Source of the DNA: an uncultured beta proteobacterium
GTDB lineage: Bacteria > Pseudomonadota > Gammaproteobacteria > Burkholderiales > SG8-41
NCBI GenBank assembly: GCA_902825845.1
Contig: CADECM010000015.1
Span: 12,842-75,896, forward strand
Direction: 5' to 3'
Length of the DNA stretch: 63,055 nucleotides
Positions 52,795 to 60,905 of this stretch are shown here, one piece after another (the stretch's first letter is position 1; each line of letters starts with the position of its first letter). The position numbers and the translations under genes were made by a program. The notes beneath the pieces are model-generated. The model did not search any database and was not told the origin of the DNA. It saw nothing but the letters and a program-made list of their open reading frames with translations.

Positions 52795-54123
52795 ATGGCC
52801 AACGAGATTGAAGTAACCGTACCTGACATCGGCGACTTTAAGAATATTCCGGTGATCGAGGTGTTCGTCAAGCCGGGCGATCAGGTCAAGGCGGAGGATT
52901 CGCTGCTGACACTGGAGTCCGATAAAGCAACCATGGATGTGCCGTCGCCCGCCGCCGGCGTGGTGAAGTCGATCATGGTCAAGACCGGCGACAAGGTGTC
53001 CAAGGGTACGCCGGTGCTGGTGCTGGAAGCGGCATCAGTGACCGCTGCACCTGCGGAAAAACCCGCCCCGGCGGCAGTTGCTCCACAGCCAACGGCGCCA
53101 GCCCCAGCCCTCAAACCCGCTGCACCCGTACCGGCGCGTGCGTTGGCACCCGCAACGGCACCCGCGGCGTCGCTCACCGCCGCGCCCGTCGACGACGCGC
53201 AGCAGCGCATGGCGCATGCCAGTCCTTCGGTGCGCCAGTTTGCGCGTGAACTCGGTGTCGATCTCGCGCGTGTCAAGGGCAGCGGTCCCAAAGATCGCAT
53301 CCTGCGCGAGGACGTGCAGGCGTTCGTCAAAGGCCAACTGTCGCAGCCGCACGCCGCGGCTGCCGCGGGGTCTGGTGGTCTGGGCTTCAACCTGCCGCCC
53401 ATGGCGCAAGTCGACTTTGCCAAGTTCGGTTCCGTAGAGATCAAGCCCCTGTCGCGCATCCGCAAGTTGTCGGGCGGGTTCCTGCATCGCAACTGGGTGA
53501 GTATTCCGCACGTCACGCAGCACGACGAGGCGGACATCACCGAGCTCGAAGCGTTTCGCAAGGCGCAATCGGATGAAGCCAAACAGAAGGGCATCAAGTT
53601 CACGCTGCTGGGCTTTCTAATGAAGGCCTCGGTGGTAGCGCTCAAGCAATTCCCCGAGTTCAATTCGTCGCTCTTATCCGATGGCGAGAGTCTGGTACTC
53701 AAAAGCTATTTTCACATCGGCGTCGCGGTCGACACCCCCAACGGCCTGGTGGTGCCGGTGCTGCGCGACATCGACAAAAAAGGCCTGCTGGAAATTGCCA
53801 CGGAACTGGGCACGGTGAGCGAGCGCATGCGCACCGGCAAAATCGCGCCAGCCGATGTGCAGGGCGGTTGTTTTTCGATCTCCAGCCTGGGTGGCATTGG
53901 CGGCACGCTGTTCACGCCCATCATCAACGCGCCCGAAGTGGCCATCCTCGGCGTGGGCAAGGCCGTGATGAAACCGGTGTGGGATGGCAAGGCGTTCCAG
54001 CCGCGGCTGATGCTGCCGCTGTCGCTGTCGTATGACCATCGCGTGATTGACGGCGCGCAGGGCGCGCGCTTCGTGTCCTATCTGTCGCAGACCCTGGGCG
54101 ACATACGCCGCCTGGTACTTTGA
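52795..54123 (+). CDS. aceF: Pyruvate dehydrogenase E2 (dihydrolipoyl acetyltransferase)
   Basis: A 442-residue core subunit with one lipoyl domain (residues 1-75, lipoylated Lys44 in ESDKATM), an Ala/Pro linker (about 80-135), an E3-binding domain (ASPSVRQFARELGVDLARVK) and the catalytic domain ending with DHRVIDGAQGARF (catalytic His near 415). E. coli has three lipoyl domains. No lpd (E3) gene follows; the next gene is nadD, overlapping by four bases. Confidence 0.96.
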   Translation: MANEIEVTVPDIGDFKNIPVIEVFVKPGDQVKAEDSLLTLESDKATMDVPSPAAGVVKSIMVKTGDKVSKGTPVLVLEAASVTAAPAEKPAPAAVAPQPTAPAPALKPAAPVPARALAPATAPAASLTAAPVDDAQQRMAHASPSVRQFARELGVDLARVKGSGPKDRILREDVQAFVKGQLSQPHAAAAAGSGGLGFNLPPMAQVDFAKFGSVEIKPLSRIRKLSGGFLHRNWVSIPHVTQHDEADITELEAFRKAQSDEAKQKGIKFTLLGFLMKASVVALKQFPEFNSSLLSDGESLVLKSYFHIGVAVDTPNGLVVPVLRDIDKKGLLEIATELGTVSERMRTGKIAPADVQGGCFSISSLGGIGGTLFTPIINAPEVAILGVGKAVMKPVWDGKAFQPRLMLPLSLSYDHRVIDGAQGARFVSYLSQTLGDIRRLVL

Positions 54124-54785
54124 GCGCAGCAACAATCAAGGCCATCGGCATACTCGGCGGTACCTTCGATCCGGTCCACTGCGGCCACCTGCGGCTGGCG
54201 CAGGAGGTCGCGGAAACGCTGGCGCTGGGCGAAGTACGATTCATTCCAGGCGGTACGCCGCCGCACCGCGATCGGCCGCAAACGCCCGCTGCCGACCGCG
54301 TGGCCATGGTGAAACTGGCGATTGCGGACAATCCGCTGTTTGTGCTGGACGAGCGCGAGACGAAGCGCGCCGGCTTGTCATACACTTTTGATACGCTGAG
54401 CGGGTTGCGCGCCGAAGCCGGCGCAACGCAACCGTTGGTGCTGATCATGGGTGCCGATGCCTTTCTCGCCTTTGACAAGTGGCATCGCTGGCGCGAGATT
54501 TTCTCGCTGGCGCACATTGCCGTGGCACACCGGCCGGGCACGGACCTGTCGGCCATCACGGATGTGGAGCTGGCGCGGGCGTTTGCGCAGCGCCGCGTGG
54601 TGGATGTGCAAGCGCTGCATCGCGCGGCCGCGGGCGCAATCGCCGTGGTGCCGATCACGGCACTGGATATATCGGCCACGGCGATTCGCGCGGCGATTCA
54701 TGATGGACGCAGCGCACGCTATCTGATGCCGCCGGACGTGCTGGCTTACATAGATAGTAAGTATTTGTTTTTAAAGGAAAAATAG
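54120..54785 (+). CDS. nadD: Nicotinate-nucleotide adenylyltransferase
   Basis: A 221-residue NAD-synthesis enzyme: GILGGTFDPVHCGHLRLAQE (nucleotide-binding HxGH-type site), MGADAFLAFDKWHRW and DISATAIRAAI. The start is TTG, overlapping the aceF TGA (TTGA); no ATG or GTG fits. The last residues, SKYLFLKEK, are coded by a copy of the AT-rich element, which has extended the normal C-terminus. Confidence 0.94.
   Translation: MSAATIKAIGILGGTFDPVHCGHLRLAQEVAETLALGEVRFIPGGTPPHRDRPQTPAADRVAMVKLAIADNPLFVLDERETKRAGLSYTFDTLSGLRAEAGATQPLVLIMGADAFLAFDKWHRWREIFSLAHIAVAHRPGTDLSAITDVELARAFAQRRVVDVQALHRAAAGAIAVVPITALDISATAIRAAIHDGRSARYLMPPDVLAYIDSKYLFLKEK
54756..54775 (-). repeat. AT-rich intergenic motif, copy 11 (reverse, inside the nadD 3' end)
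   Basis: Minus strand TTTAAAAACAAATACTTACT. It overlaps the last codons of nadD and ends 14 bases before the rsfS start; its end also supplies the AAAGGA ribosome site. It is the only copy within a coding region. Confidence 0.75.
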
Positions 54786-54788
54786 ATA

Positions 54789-55205
54789 ATGATGCGGTTG
54801 GACAAAGTGACACGCGCGGCATTCGATGCGCTGGAAGACGTGAAGGCGCGCGATATCCAGGTGTTCGATGTCAAAAAAATGACCGCGATTTTCGACAAGG
54901 TCATCGTCGCCACGGGCGACTCCAACCGGCAATGTCGCGCGCTCGCCAATCGTGTGCAGGAAATGGTCAAGGCCGCGGGCGGCAAAGTCTACGGTGTCGA
55001 AGGCGAACGCACCGGCGAGTGGGTGCTGGTCGACATCGGTGCTGCAGTGGTTCACATCATGCAGCCGGCCATACGCCAGTACTACAACCTCGAGGAGTTG
55101 TGGGCGCCGCCTCCCAAAATCGCCAAAGCGCCGAAGCCGGCCGCGGTCAAAAAAGCCGCCGCGCCGGCCAAACCGCGCGCGGCCCGCGGCAAACGCGCAA
55201 CCTGA
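54789..55205 (+). CDS. rsfS: Ribosomal silencing factor RsfS
   Basis: A 138-residue protein of the RsfS/Iojap family that binds L14 and blocks subunit joining in starvation. VKARDIQVFDVKKMTAIFDKVIV, SNRQCRALAN, GERTGEWVLVDIGAAVVHIM and YYNLEELW are family blocks. An Ala/Lys/Pro tail of about 30 residues is extra. Two adjacent ATGs (54789, 54792) are possible starts. Gene order nadD-rsfS-rlmH is the usual one. Confidence 0.95.
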   Translation: MMRLDKVTRAAFDALEDVKARDIQVFDVKKMTAIFDKVIVATGDSNRQCRALANRVQEMVKAAGGKVYGVEGERTGEWVLVDIGAAVVHIMQPAIRQYYNLEELWAPPPKIAKAPKPAAVKKAAAPAKPRAARGKRAT

Positions 55206-55209
55206 AACC

Positions 55210-55689
55210 TTGAAGCTCAGCGTAGTGGCCGTTGGACACCGCATGCCCGCATGGATCGCCAGCGGTTTTGACGAGTACGCCAGACGCATGCCGCGCGAAA
55301 TGCCGCTCGCCCTGATTGAACTCAAACCCGAGCCGCGTCACGACAACCCCGGCAGCAACGCTGCCGCGCGTACGCTGGAGAACGAAGCGCGGCGCGTTGA
55401 GGCAGCCCTGCCCAAGGGCGCACAACGGGTGGTGCTGGACGAAACCGGCAAGTCCGTGACGACATGCCAGCTGGCGCAGCGCATGGCGCGGTGGCGCGAG
55501 GGCGGACAGGATATCGCGTTCATCATCGGCGGCGCCGACGGCACGGCCGCGCGCCTGAAATCCGGTGCGGATTGGCTGTGGTCGCTGTCGCCGCTGACAC
55601 TGCCGCATGGTCTGGTGCGCGTGGTGCTGGCCGAACAGCTGTATCGTGCCGCGTCAATTCTCGGCAATCATCCGTATCACAGGGTTTGA
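55210..55689 (+). CDS. rlmH: 23S rRNA (pseudouridine1915-N3)-methyltransferase RlmH
   Basis: A 159-residue SPOUT methyltransferase: KLSVVAVGHRMPAWI at the start, IAFIIGGADG (SAM knot), and LPHGLVRVVLAEQLYRAASILGNHPYHR at the end. The start is TTG at 55210, since no ATG or GTG fits before KLSVVAVG. It lies four bases after rsfS. Length matches E. coli RlmH (155). Confidence 0.95.
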   Translation: MKLSVVAVGHRMPAWIASGFDEYARRMPREMPLALIELKPEPRHDNPGSNAAARTLENEARRVEAALPKGAQRVVLDETGKSVTTCQLAQRMARWREGGQDIAFIIGGADGTAARLKSGADWLWSLSPLTLPHGLVRVVLAEQLYRAASILGNHPYHRV

Positions 55690-55786
55690 TGATCCGCGTC
55701 CAGCACCGAGCGTTGAGGCATTAGACTTGCGCAACCTCCCCGCGCACCCCGCTCAATACCCTGTCCCGATGCTTCCATCCTGAAAC

Positions 55787-56407
55787 ATGTCCCTCAGCGA
55801 TATCCAGATCTATCTCAGTTCGCGCAGCGCGCGGCGGCGCGAGTTGCTCCACCAGATCGGCGTGGGGCATCAGATTCTGTTGCTGCGGGAAGATGCCAAA
55901 CGAGCCGCCGATGTGGATGAAACGCCCCGCGCCGACGAAGCGCCGTGCGATTATGCGCTGCGCGTGGCGAGCGCCAAGGCGTCCGCGGGCCTGCAGGCCA
56001 TGTTACGCCGCGGTGGAATCTCGAAACCGGTGCTGGCGGCGGACACCACGATTGCGCTGGACGGACATATCATCGGCAAGCCGCGCGACGCGGAAGACGC
56101 CGTGCGCATCCTCGGCTGGCTCGGCGGGCGCAGCCACGGCGTAATTACCGCGGTGGCAATGGCCAATGCCGGCCGCTTCGAAACCTGCGTGAGCGAATCG
56201 ACGGTAACGATGCGTGCGCTGAACGACGCGCACATCCGAAGCTATGTCGCCACCGGCGAACCCATGGACAAGGCGGGCGCCTATGCCGTGCAGGGGCGAG
56301 CCGCCGCGTTCATCACGCGCATTGAAGGCAGCTACTCCGGTATCATGGGCCTGCCACTGGCGGAAACCGCGAACCTCCTCGCGCTGTTTGGCATCGACAT
56401 CCTGTAA
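55787..56407 (+). CDS. Maf-family nucleotide pyrophosphatase
   Basis: A 206-residue Maf protein: YLSSRSARRRELLHQIG, KASAGLQ, VLAADTTIALDG, IGKPRDAEDAVRIL and DKAGAYAVQGRAAAFITRIEGSYSGIMGLPL. The pattern with AAFI and the YSGIMGLP end fits the YhdE type (dTTP/UTP pyrophosphatase, house-cleaning). The first signature is RSARRRELL where SxxRRxLL is usual. Followed three bases later by rng, as in many proteobacteria. Confidence 0.92.
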   Translation: MSLSDIQIYLSSRSARRRELLHQIGVGHQILLLREDAKRAADVDETPRADEAPCDYALRVASAKASAGLQAMLRRGGISKPVLAADTTIALDGHIIGKPRDAEDAVRILGWLGGRSHGVITAVAMANAGRFETCVSESTVTMRALNDAHIRSYVATGEPMDKAGAYAVQGRAAAFITRIEGSYSGIMGLPLAETANLLALFGIDIL

Positions 56408-56410
56408 CCC

Positions 56411-57889
56411 ATGAGCGAAGAAATACTCATCAACGTCACGCCGCAGGAAACGCGCGTTGCCGTGATCGAGAACGGCGTCATGCAGGAGCTGCATGTCGAA
56501 AGAACCTCCGCGCGTGGCCTGGTCGGCAATGTTTACATGGGCAAGGTGGTGCGGGTGCTGCCGGGCATGCAGTCGGCCTTTATTGACATAGCCGGCGACC
56601 GCGCGGCCTTTCTGCACGTGGCGGACATCTGGGGCCACCGCAATGGCAGTCACGGCAATCACGGCGGCAACGGCGGCGGACCGCCAATCGAGCGCCTGTT
56701 GTCCGAAGGACAGCATCTGATGGTGCAGGTGGTCAAGGACCCGCTCGGCACCAAGGGCGCGCGGCTGTCGACGCAGATCAGCATCGCCGGCCGGTTTCTG
56801 GTGTATTTGCCGCAAGACGACCCCTACATCGGCATTTCCCAGCGTATCGAGGACGTCGAGGGGCGCGCCCATCTGCGCGAGAAGCTGCAGGCCCTGCTGC
56901 CGCCCGGCGAAAAAGGCGGCTACATCATCCGTACCATGGCGGAAACGGCATCCGAAGCGGAACTGGCCTCCGATCTGGAGTACTTACGCAAAATATGGGC
57001 GCGCATTCAGGCGTGCGCACGGATTGCAGCGCCGCTGGCCATTTTGTATCAGGATCTCGACCTCGGCCTGCGCGTGCTGCGCGATTTTGTCGGCGAAAGC
57101 ACGTCGGCGATCGTGGTGGACGAACCCGAAGTGCATCGTACCCTGCAGAAATTCGCGCGGGACTACACGCCAACCAGCGCCGAGCGCATCAACTGTTACC
57201 AGGGCGAGCGCCCGCTGTTCGATCTTTACGGCGTGGAAAGCGAAATCGAAAAGGCGCTGGCGAGGCGCGTGGATCTGAAATCAGGCGGCTATCTGATTAT
57301 CGACCAGACCGAGGCGCTGACCACGGTGGACGTCAACACCGGGGGCTTCGTCGGTGTGCGCAGTTTTGACGACACGATTTTCAAGACCAACCTGGAGGCG
57401 GCCCAGGTGATCGCGCGCCAGTTGCGGCTGCGCAATCTGGGCGGCATCATCATCATCGACTTCATCGACATGGATACCGAGGAGCATCGCAACGCCGTGC
57501 TCAACGAATTCCGCAAGGCGCTGGCGCGCGACCGCACGCGCATGACCATCAACGGGTTTACGCAACTGGGGCTGGTGGAAATGACGCGCAAGCGCACGCG
57601 CGAATCGCTGGCGCATGTGCTGTGCGAGCCCTGTCCGGTGTGCGAGGGGCGCGGCGAGCTGAAGACCGCGCAGACCGTGTGCTACCAGATCCTGCGCGAA
57701 TTGTCGCGCGAAGCACGCCAGTTCAGCGCCAGGGAATTTCGCATCCTCGCCTCGCAGCAGGTGATCGACATGTTTCTCGACGAGGAGTCGCAAAGCCTCG
57801 CCATCCTGTCGGACGACATTGGCAAACCCGTGTCGCTCCAGGTTGAAGGCCTGTACAACCAGGAACAGTTTGATATTGTGTTGATGTGA
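56411..57889 (+). CDS. rng: Ribonuclease G
   Basis: A 492-residue endoribonuclease of the RNase E/G family: S1 domain (about 35-125, GNVYMGKVVRVLPGMQSAFIDI), 5'-sensor region, DNase I-like catalytic domain with LTTVDVNTGGFVG and IIIIDFIDM (metal-binding Asp pair), and the zinc-link CPVCEGRG. It matures 16S rRNA 5' ends and turns over mRNA. A repeat-bearing spacer separates it from the cardiolipin synthase gene. Confidence 0.97.
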   Translation: MSEEILINVTPQETRVAVIENGVMQELHVERTSARGLVGNVYMGKVVRVLPGMQSAFIDIAGDRAAFLHVADIWGHRNGSHGNHGGNGGGPPIERLLSEGQHLMVQVVKDPLGTKGARLSTQISIAGRFLVYLPQDDPYIGISQRIEDVEGRAHLREKLQALLPPGEKGGYIIRTMAETASEAELASDLEYLRKIWARIQACARIAAPLAILYQDLDLGLRVLRDFVGESTSAIVVDEPEVHRTLQKFARDYTPTSAERINCYQGERPLFDLYGVESEIEKALARRVDLKSGGYLIIDQTEALTTVDVNTGGFVGVRSFDDTIFKTNLEAAQVIARQLRLRNLGGIIIIDFIDMDTEEHRNAVLNEFRKALARDRTRMTINGFTQLGLVEMTRKRTRESLAHVLCEPCPVCEGRGELKTAQTVCYQILRELSREARQFSAREFRILASQQVIDMFLDEESQSLAILSDDIGKPVSLQVEGLYNQEQFDIVLM

Positions 57890-57893
57890 GACT

Positions 57894-57950
57894 GTCAGGA
57901 TTGAGCAAACCTGCGAGGGGTCCCACGCAATCCTCAATCCGCAATCCTCC
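57894..57950. repeat. Heptad-type inverted repeat between rng and cls
   Basis: The left arm is GTCAGGATTGAG (57894-57905). The right arm (57928-57949) has CAATCCT, CAATCC and CAATCCT units. The AGGATTG unit is the one used between ptsH and ptsI. Confidence 0.72.
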
Positions 57951-57966
57951 GAAAAGAGGCAACAAC

Positions 57967-59466
57967 GTGTCCGTGGCAGGCGGCAACCGCCGCATTGATT
58001 CGCGTTCGTCAGAACCGCTGCGTGAGCTGGCGGAACAGGCGCTGTCGCGCACCGCGGGCGCGCCGCTGGTGCCCGGCAATCAGGTGCATCTGCTCCAGGA
58101 CGCGCGCGAAAATTACCCGGCGTGGCTGGCGGCCATCGAATCGGCACAGCGCTCGATACTGTTCGAGAACTACATTATCGAAAACGATGCCACCGGCGCG
58201 CGTTTTGTCGAGGCGCTGGCGGCGCGCGCGCGCGCCGGCGTGCAGGTAAGGGTGATCTACGACTGGTTTGGCGGGCTGGGGCTGGGGACGCGCCGCCTGC
58301 TGGCTCCGCTGTCCGCGGCGGGCGCCGAAGTGCGCGAATTCAACAAACCGTGGATCGGCAGTCCGTTCGGCTGGATGCAGCGCGATCATCGCAAGATGAT
58401 GGCGGTTGACGGACGCGTCGGCTATGTGTCGGGTCTGTGCGTGAGCGCGCGCTGGGAAGGCGATGCGCGGCGCGGCATAGCGCCCTGGCGCGACACCGGC
58501 ATCGAAATCACCGGGCCTGCGGTGGTCGACCTGGAGCGCGCGTTTGCGCAGGTGTGGGCAGCCGCGGGTACGCCGTTGCCGGCGGCAGCGTATACCGACG
58601 CGTCCACCCTCGCGCGCACGGGCGATACCACGCTGCGCGTGATGGCGAACCAGCCCAACCACGCCAATCTGTATCGTCTGGATCAGCTGATCGCCACCAT
58701 GGCCACGCGCACGCTGTGGCTGACCGACGCCTACTACGTTGGTCTGGTGTCTTATGTGCAGGCGTTGCGCGCCGCGGCGCAGGACGGCGTCGACGTGCGG
58801 CTGCTGGTGCCGGGCGTGAGCAATCTGGTGGCGGTGTCGACGCTGTCGCGCGCGGGCTATCGCGCACTGCTCGAGGCGGGGATACGGGTGTTCGAATGGA
58901 ACGGGCCGATGCTGCATGCCAAGACCGCGGTGGCCGACGGTCTGTGGGCGCGCGTGGGATCGACCAATCTCAATATCACCAGCTGGATCGGCAATTACGA
59001 ACTGGATGTGGCAATCGAGGACGCGCGATTCGCGGCAAAGATGGAAGCGCTGTACGAGGAAGACCTCACCCACGCCACGGAGATCGTGCTGTCCACGCGC
59101 AACCGGGTGCGTCCGGCGATACCGGCGCGGGTGCGCAGGTCGCAGCACGGGCGTCGCCCGCGCGGGCGCTTTCGCGGCAGTGCCTCGCGCGCCGCGGCGG
59201 GTGCCCTGCGCATCGGCAACGCCGTGGGCGCCGCCATGCGCAATCGCCGCGAATTGGGGCCGGCCGAAACCGGCACCCTGGTGCTGGTTTCGGCGGTGAC
59301 GCTGCTGCTGGTTGTCGTAAGCCTGCTGTGGCCAATGGTGGTGGCCGCGCCGCTGTCGCTGCTCGGTTTGTGGGTCGCTGTGTCGCTGCTGGTGCGCACG
59401 GTGGTATTGCGGCGGCGTGGTGATCCCGCGGCCGATGGGGCGGCGCACGACAAGCGCAAGCCGTAG
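57967..59466 (+). CDS. clsB: Cardiolipin synthase, ClsB-like phospholipase D family
   Basis: A 499-residue protein with a GTG start at 57967 after AGAGG. Two HKD motifs are complete: HRKMMAVDGR (His141) and HAKTAVADG (His317), each followed by the family G-S/N element (VGSTNLNITSW). It condenses phosphatidyl groups to cardiolipin at the inner membrane. Unlike E. coli ClsA it has no N-terminal helices, but two hydrophobic segments lie at the C-terminus (about 435-485), which may anchor it. Confidence 0.88.
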   Translation: MSVAGGNRRIDSRSSEPLRELAEQALSRTAGAPLVPGNQVHLLQDARENYPAWLAAIESAQRSILFENYIIENDATGARFVEALAARARAGVQVRVIYDWFGGLGLGTRRLLAPLSAAGAEVREFNKPWIGSPFGWMQRDHRKMMAVDGRVGYVSGLCVSARWEGDARRGIAPWRDTGIEITGPAVVDLERAFAQVWAAAGTPLPAAAYTDASTLARTGDTTLRVMANQPNHANLYRLDQLIATMATRTLWLTDAYYVGLVSYVQALRAAAQDGVDVRLLVPGVSNLVAVSTLSRAGYRALLEAGIRVFEWNGPMLHAKTAVADGLWARVGSTNLNITSWIGNYELDVAIEDARFAAKMEALYEEDLTHATEIVLSTRNRVRPAIPARVRRSQHGRRPRGRFRGSASRAAAGALRIGNAVGAAMRNRRELGPAETGTLVLVSAVTLLLVVVSLLWPMVVAAPLSLLGLWVAVSLLVRTVVLRRRGDPAADGAAHDKRKP

Positions 59467-59486
59467 GACCCCGCCCGGCGCAGCAT

Positions 59487-59810
59487 CTATTGCGGCGGCA
59501 ACATCGCGCGCAGACGCGCTGCCAACGCCGCACCGGCAGCGGCAATGTCGATCACTTTTCTGCGGCCCTTGCCGCCCTGACGTATGCGTATCTGGGCAGG
59601 CCGCAGCTCGAGCGCCACGGCCAGGAAGGCAACCAGTGCGGCATTGGCCTTGTTGTCGACGGCGGGCGCCGCAATTCGAATCTTGAAGGCATCGCCATGC
59701 CGGCCCGCGAACGCGCTGGATTTGGCGCCGGGCTGGACATGAACCGTCAGCGTGAGACAGTCACGTTGCGCATCGTAAGTGATGCACGCCGGCTGCGGTT
59801 CAATTGCCAA
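59487..59810 (-). CDS. yggU: DUF167 protein (YggU family)
   Basis: A 107-residue small protein of unknown function: LTLTVHVQPGAKSSAFAG, FKIRIAAPAVDNKANAALVAFLA and IRQGGKGRRKVIDI are characteristic. The start is probably TTG at 59810 after CAGGG; no ATG is in frame. YggU normally follows proC-yggT. Here a Bug gene and a CoA-transferase gene stand between yggT and yggU. Confidence 0.9.
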   Translation of the reverse strand: MAIEPQPACITYDAQRDCLTLTVHVQPGAKSSAFAGRHGDAFKIRIAAPAVDNKANAALVAFLAVALELRPAQIRIRQGGKGRRKVIDIAAAGAALAARLRAMLPPQ

Positions 59811-59830
59811 CCCTGAATCCAGGACGACGG

Positions 59831-60823
59831 TTATTGCGCAGTAAGGCCCGCGGCTTTGGCTACTGTCGCCCAGCGCTGCATTTCGTTTCCGATAAAGGCG
59901 GCAAACTCGCCGCGGCTTTGCGGCGCGACCTCCACCACCTGATCGGCAAAGCGCTGCTTCACATCCGGCAACTGCAGCACGCGGGTGAGGCCGCTGTGCA
60001 GTTTGTCGAGCACCGGCACCGGGGTACCGGCCGGCGCGCACATGCCGTACCACGAGGTCACGACAAAATCGGCAAAGCCCGATTCGATCATGGTCGGTAC
60101 CGCCGGCAACTGCGGCACACGTTTCGGACTGGTGACCGCAAGCGTGCGTATCTTGCCGGCCTGCACGTAGGGCAACAGTGCCGGCACATTGCTGATCATC
60201 GCGGGAATCTGTCCGCCCAGCAGGTCGGTCAGGGCGGGCGACGCGCCTTTATACGCAATGTTCACCAGGTTGATGCCGGCCTGCGAACGGAACAGCTCCA
60301 TGGTCAGGTGCGGCGAGGCGCCGATGCCGCCGTGGCCGTAACTGATCTTGCCAGGGTGCGACTTGGCGTGGGCGATGAATTCCTGCAGTGTCCTGACCGG
60401 CAGCGAGGGGTGAACGTTGATTGCGTTGGCCGTGGTGCCGATGCGCGAAATGGGCGCAAAGTCACGCAAACCGTCGTAGGGGAGTTTGGCGTAAAGGGCC
60501 GGCGCAATGCCGTTGGTGGCAATGTTGCAGTGGAGCACGGTATAACCGTCCGGCGCCGATTTCGCCACGAACGTGCCGGCGATGGTACCGCCCGCGCCAG
60601 TGCGGTTTTCGACCACCACCTGCTGTTCCCACAGGCGGCTCAGGCGGTCGCCGACCAGGCGTGCCACGATATCGGGCGAATCTCCGGCGGCGAATGCCAC
60701 CACGTAACGAATCGGCCGCGTCGGGAACGCCTGTTCCGCGCCCGCAGCCGTGGATTGTGCCAGTGCGGGCAGCGCTGCCGCGGCCAGCGCGGCGGATACG
60801 GTTGCGGTCACGAGACGTTTCAT
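59831..60823 (-). CDS. Bug/TctC-family periplasmic solute-binding protein
   Basis: A 330-residue binding protein with signal peptide MKRLVTATVSAALAAAALPA and cleavage near ALAQ. Family blocks: RPIRYVVAFAAGDSPDIVAR, QVVVENRTGAGGTIAG, SYGHGGIGASPHLTMELF and IAYKGASPALTDLLGGQ. It lies 82 bases behind a class III CoA-transferase in the same direction, which suggests uptake of a carboxylic acid followed by CoA activation. Confidence 0.88.
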   Translation of the reverse strand: MKRLVTATVSAALAAAALPALAQSTAAGAEQAFPTRPIRYVVAFAAGDSPDIVARLVGDRLSRLWEQQVVVENRTGAGGTIAGTFVAKSAPDGYTVLHCNIATNGIAPALYAKLPYDGLRDFAPISRIGTTANAINVHPSLPVRTLQEFIAHAKSHPGKISYGHGGIGASPHLTMELFRSQAGINLVNIAYKGASPALTDLLGGQIPAMISNVPALLPYVQAGKIRTLAVTSPKRVPQLPAVPTMIESGFADFVVTSWYGMCAPAGTPVPVLDKLHSGLTRVLQLPDVKQRFADQVVEVAPQSRGEFAAFIGNEMQRWATVAKAAGLTAQ

Positions 60824-60905
60824 GCGGTTGTACTCCGGGAATCATGCCAATGGAATGAGTGGCCGCCATTATAAGCGCAGGCGGCAGACGCTCGATACCG
60901 CAGCG

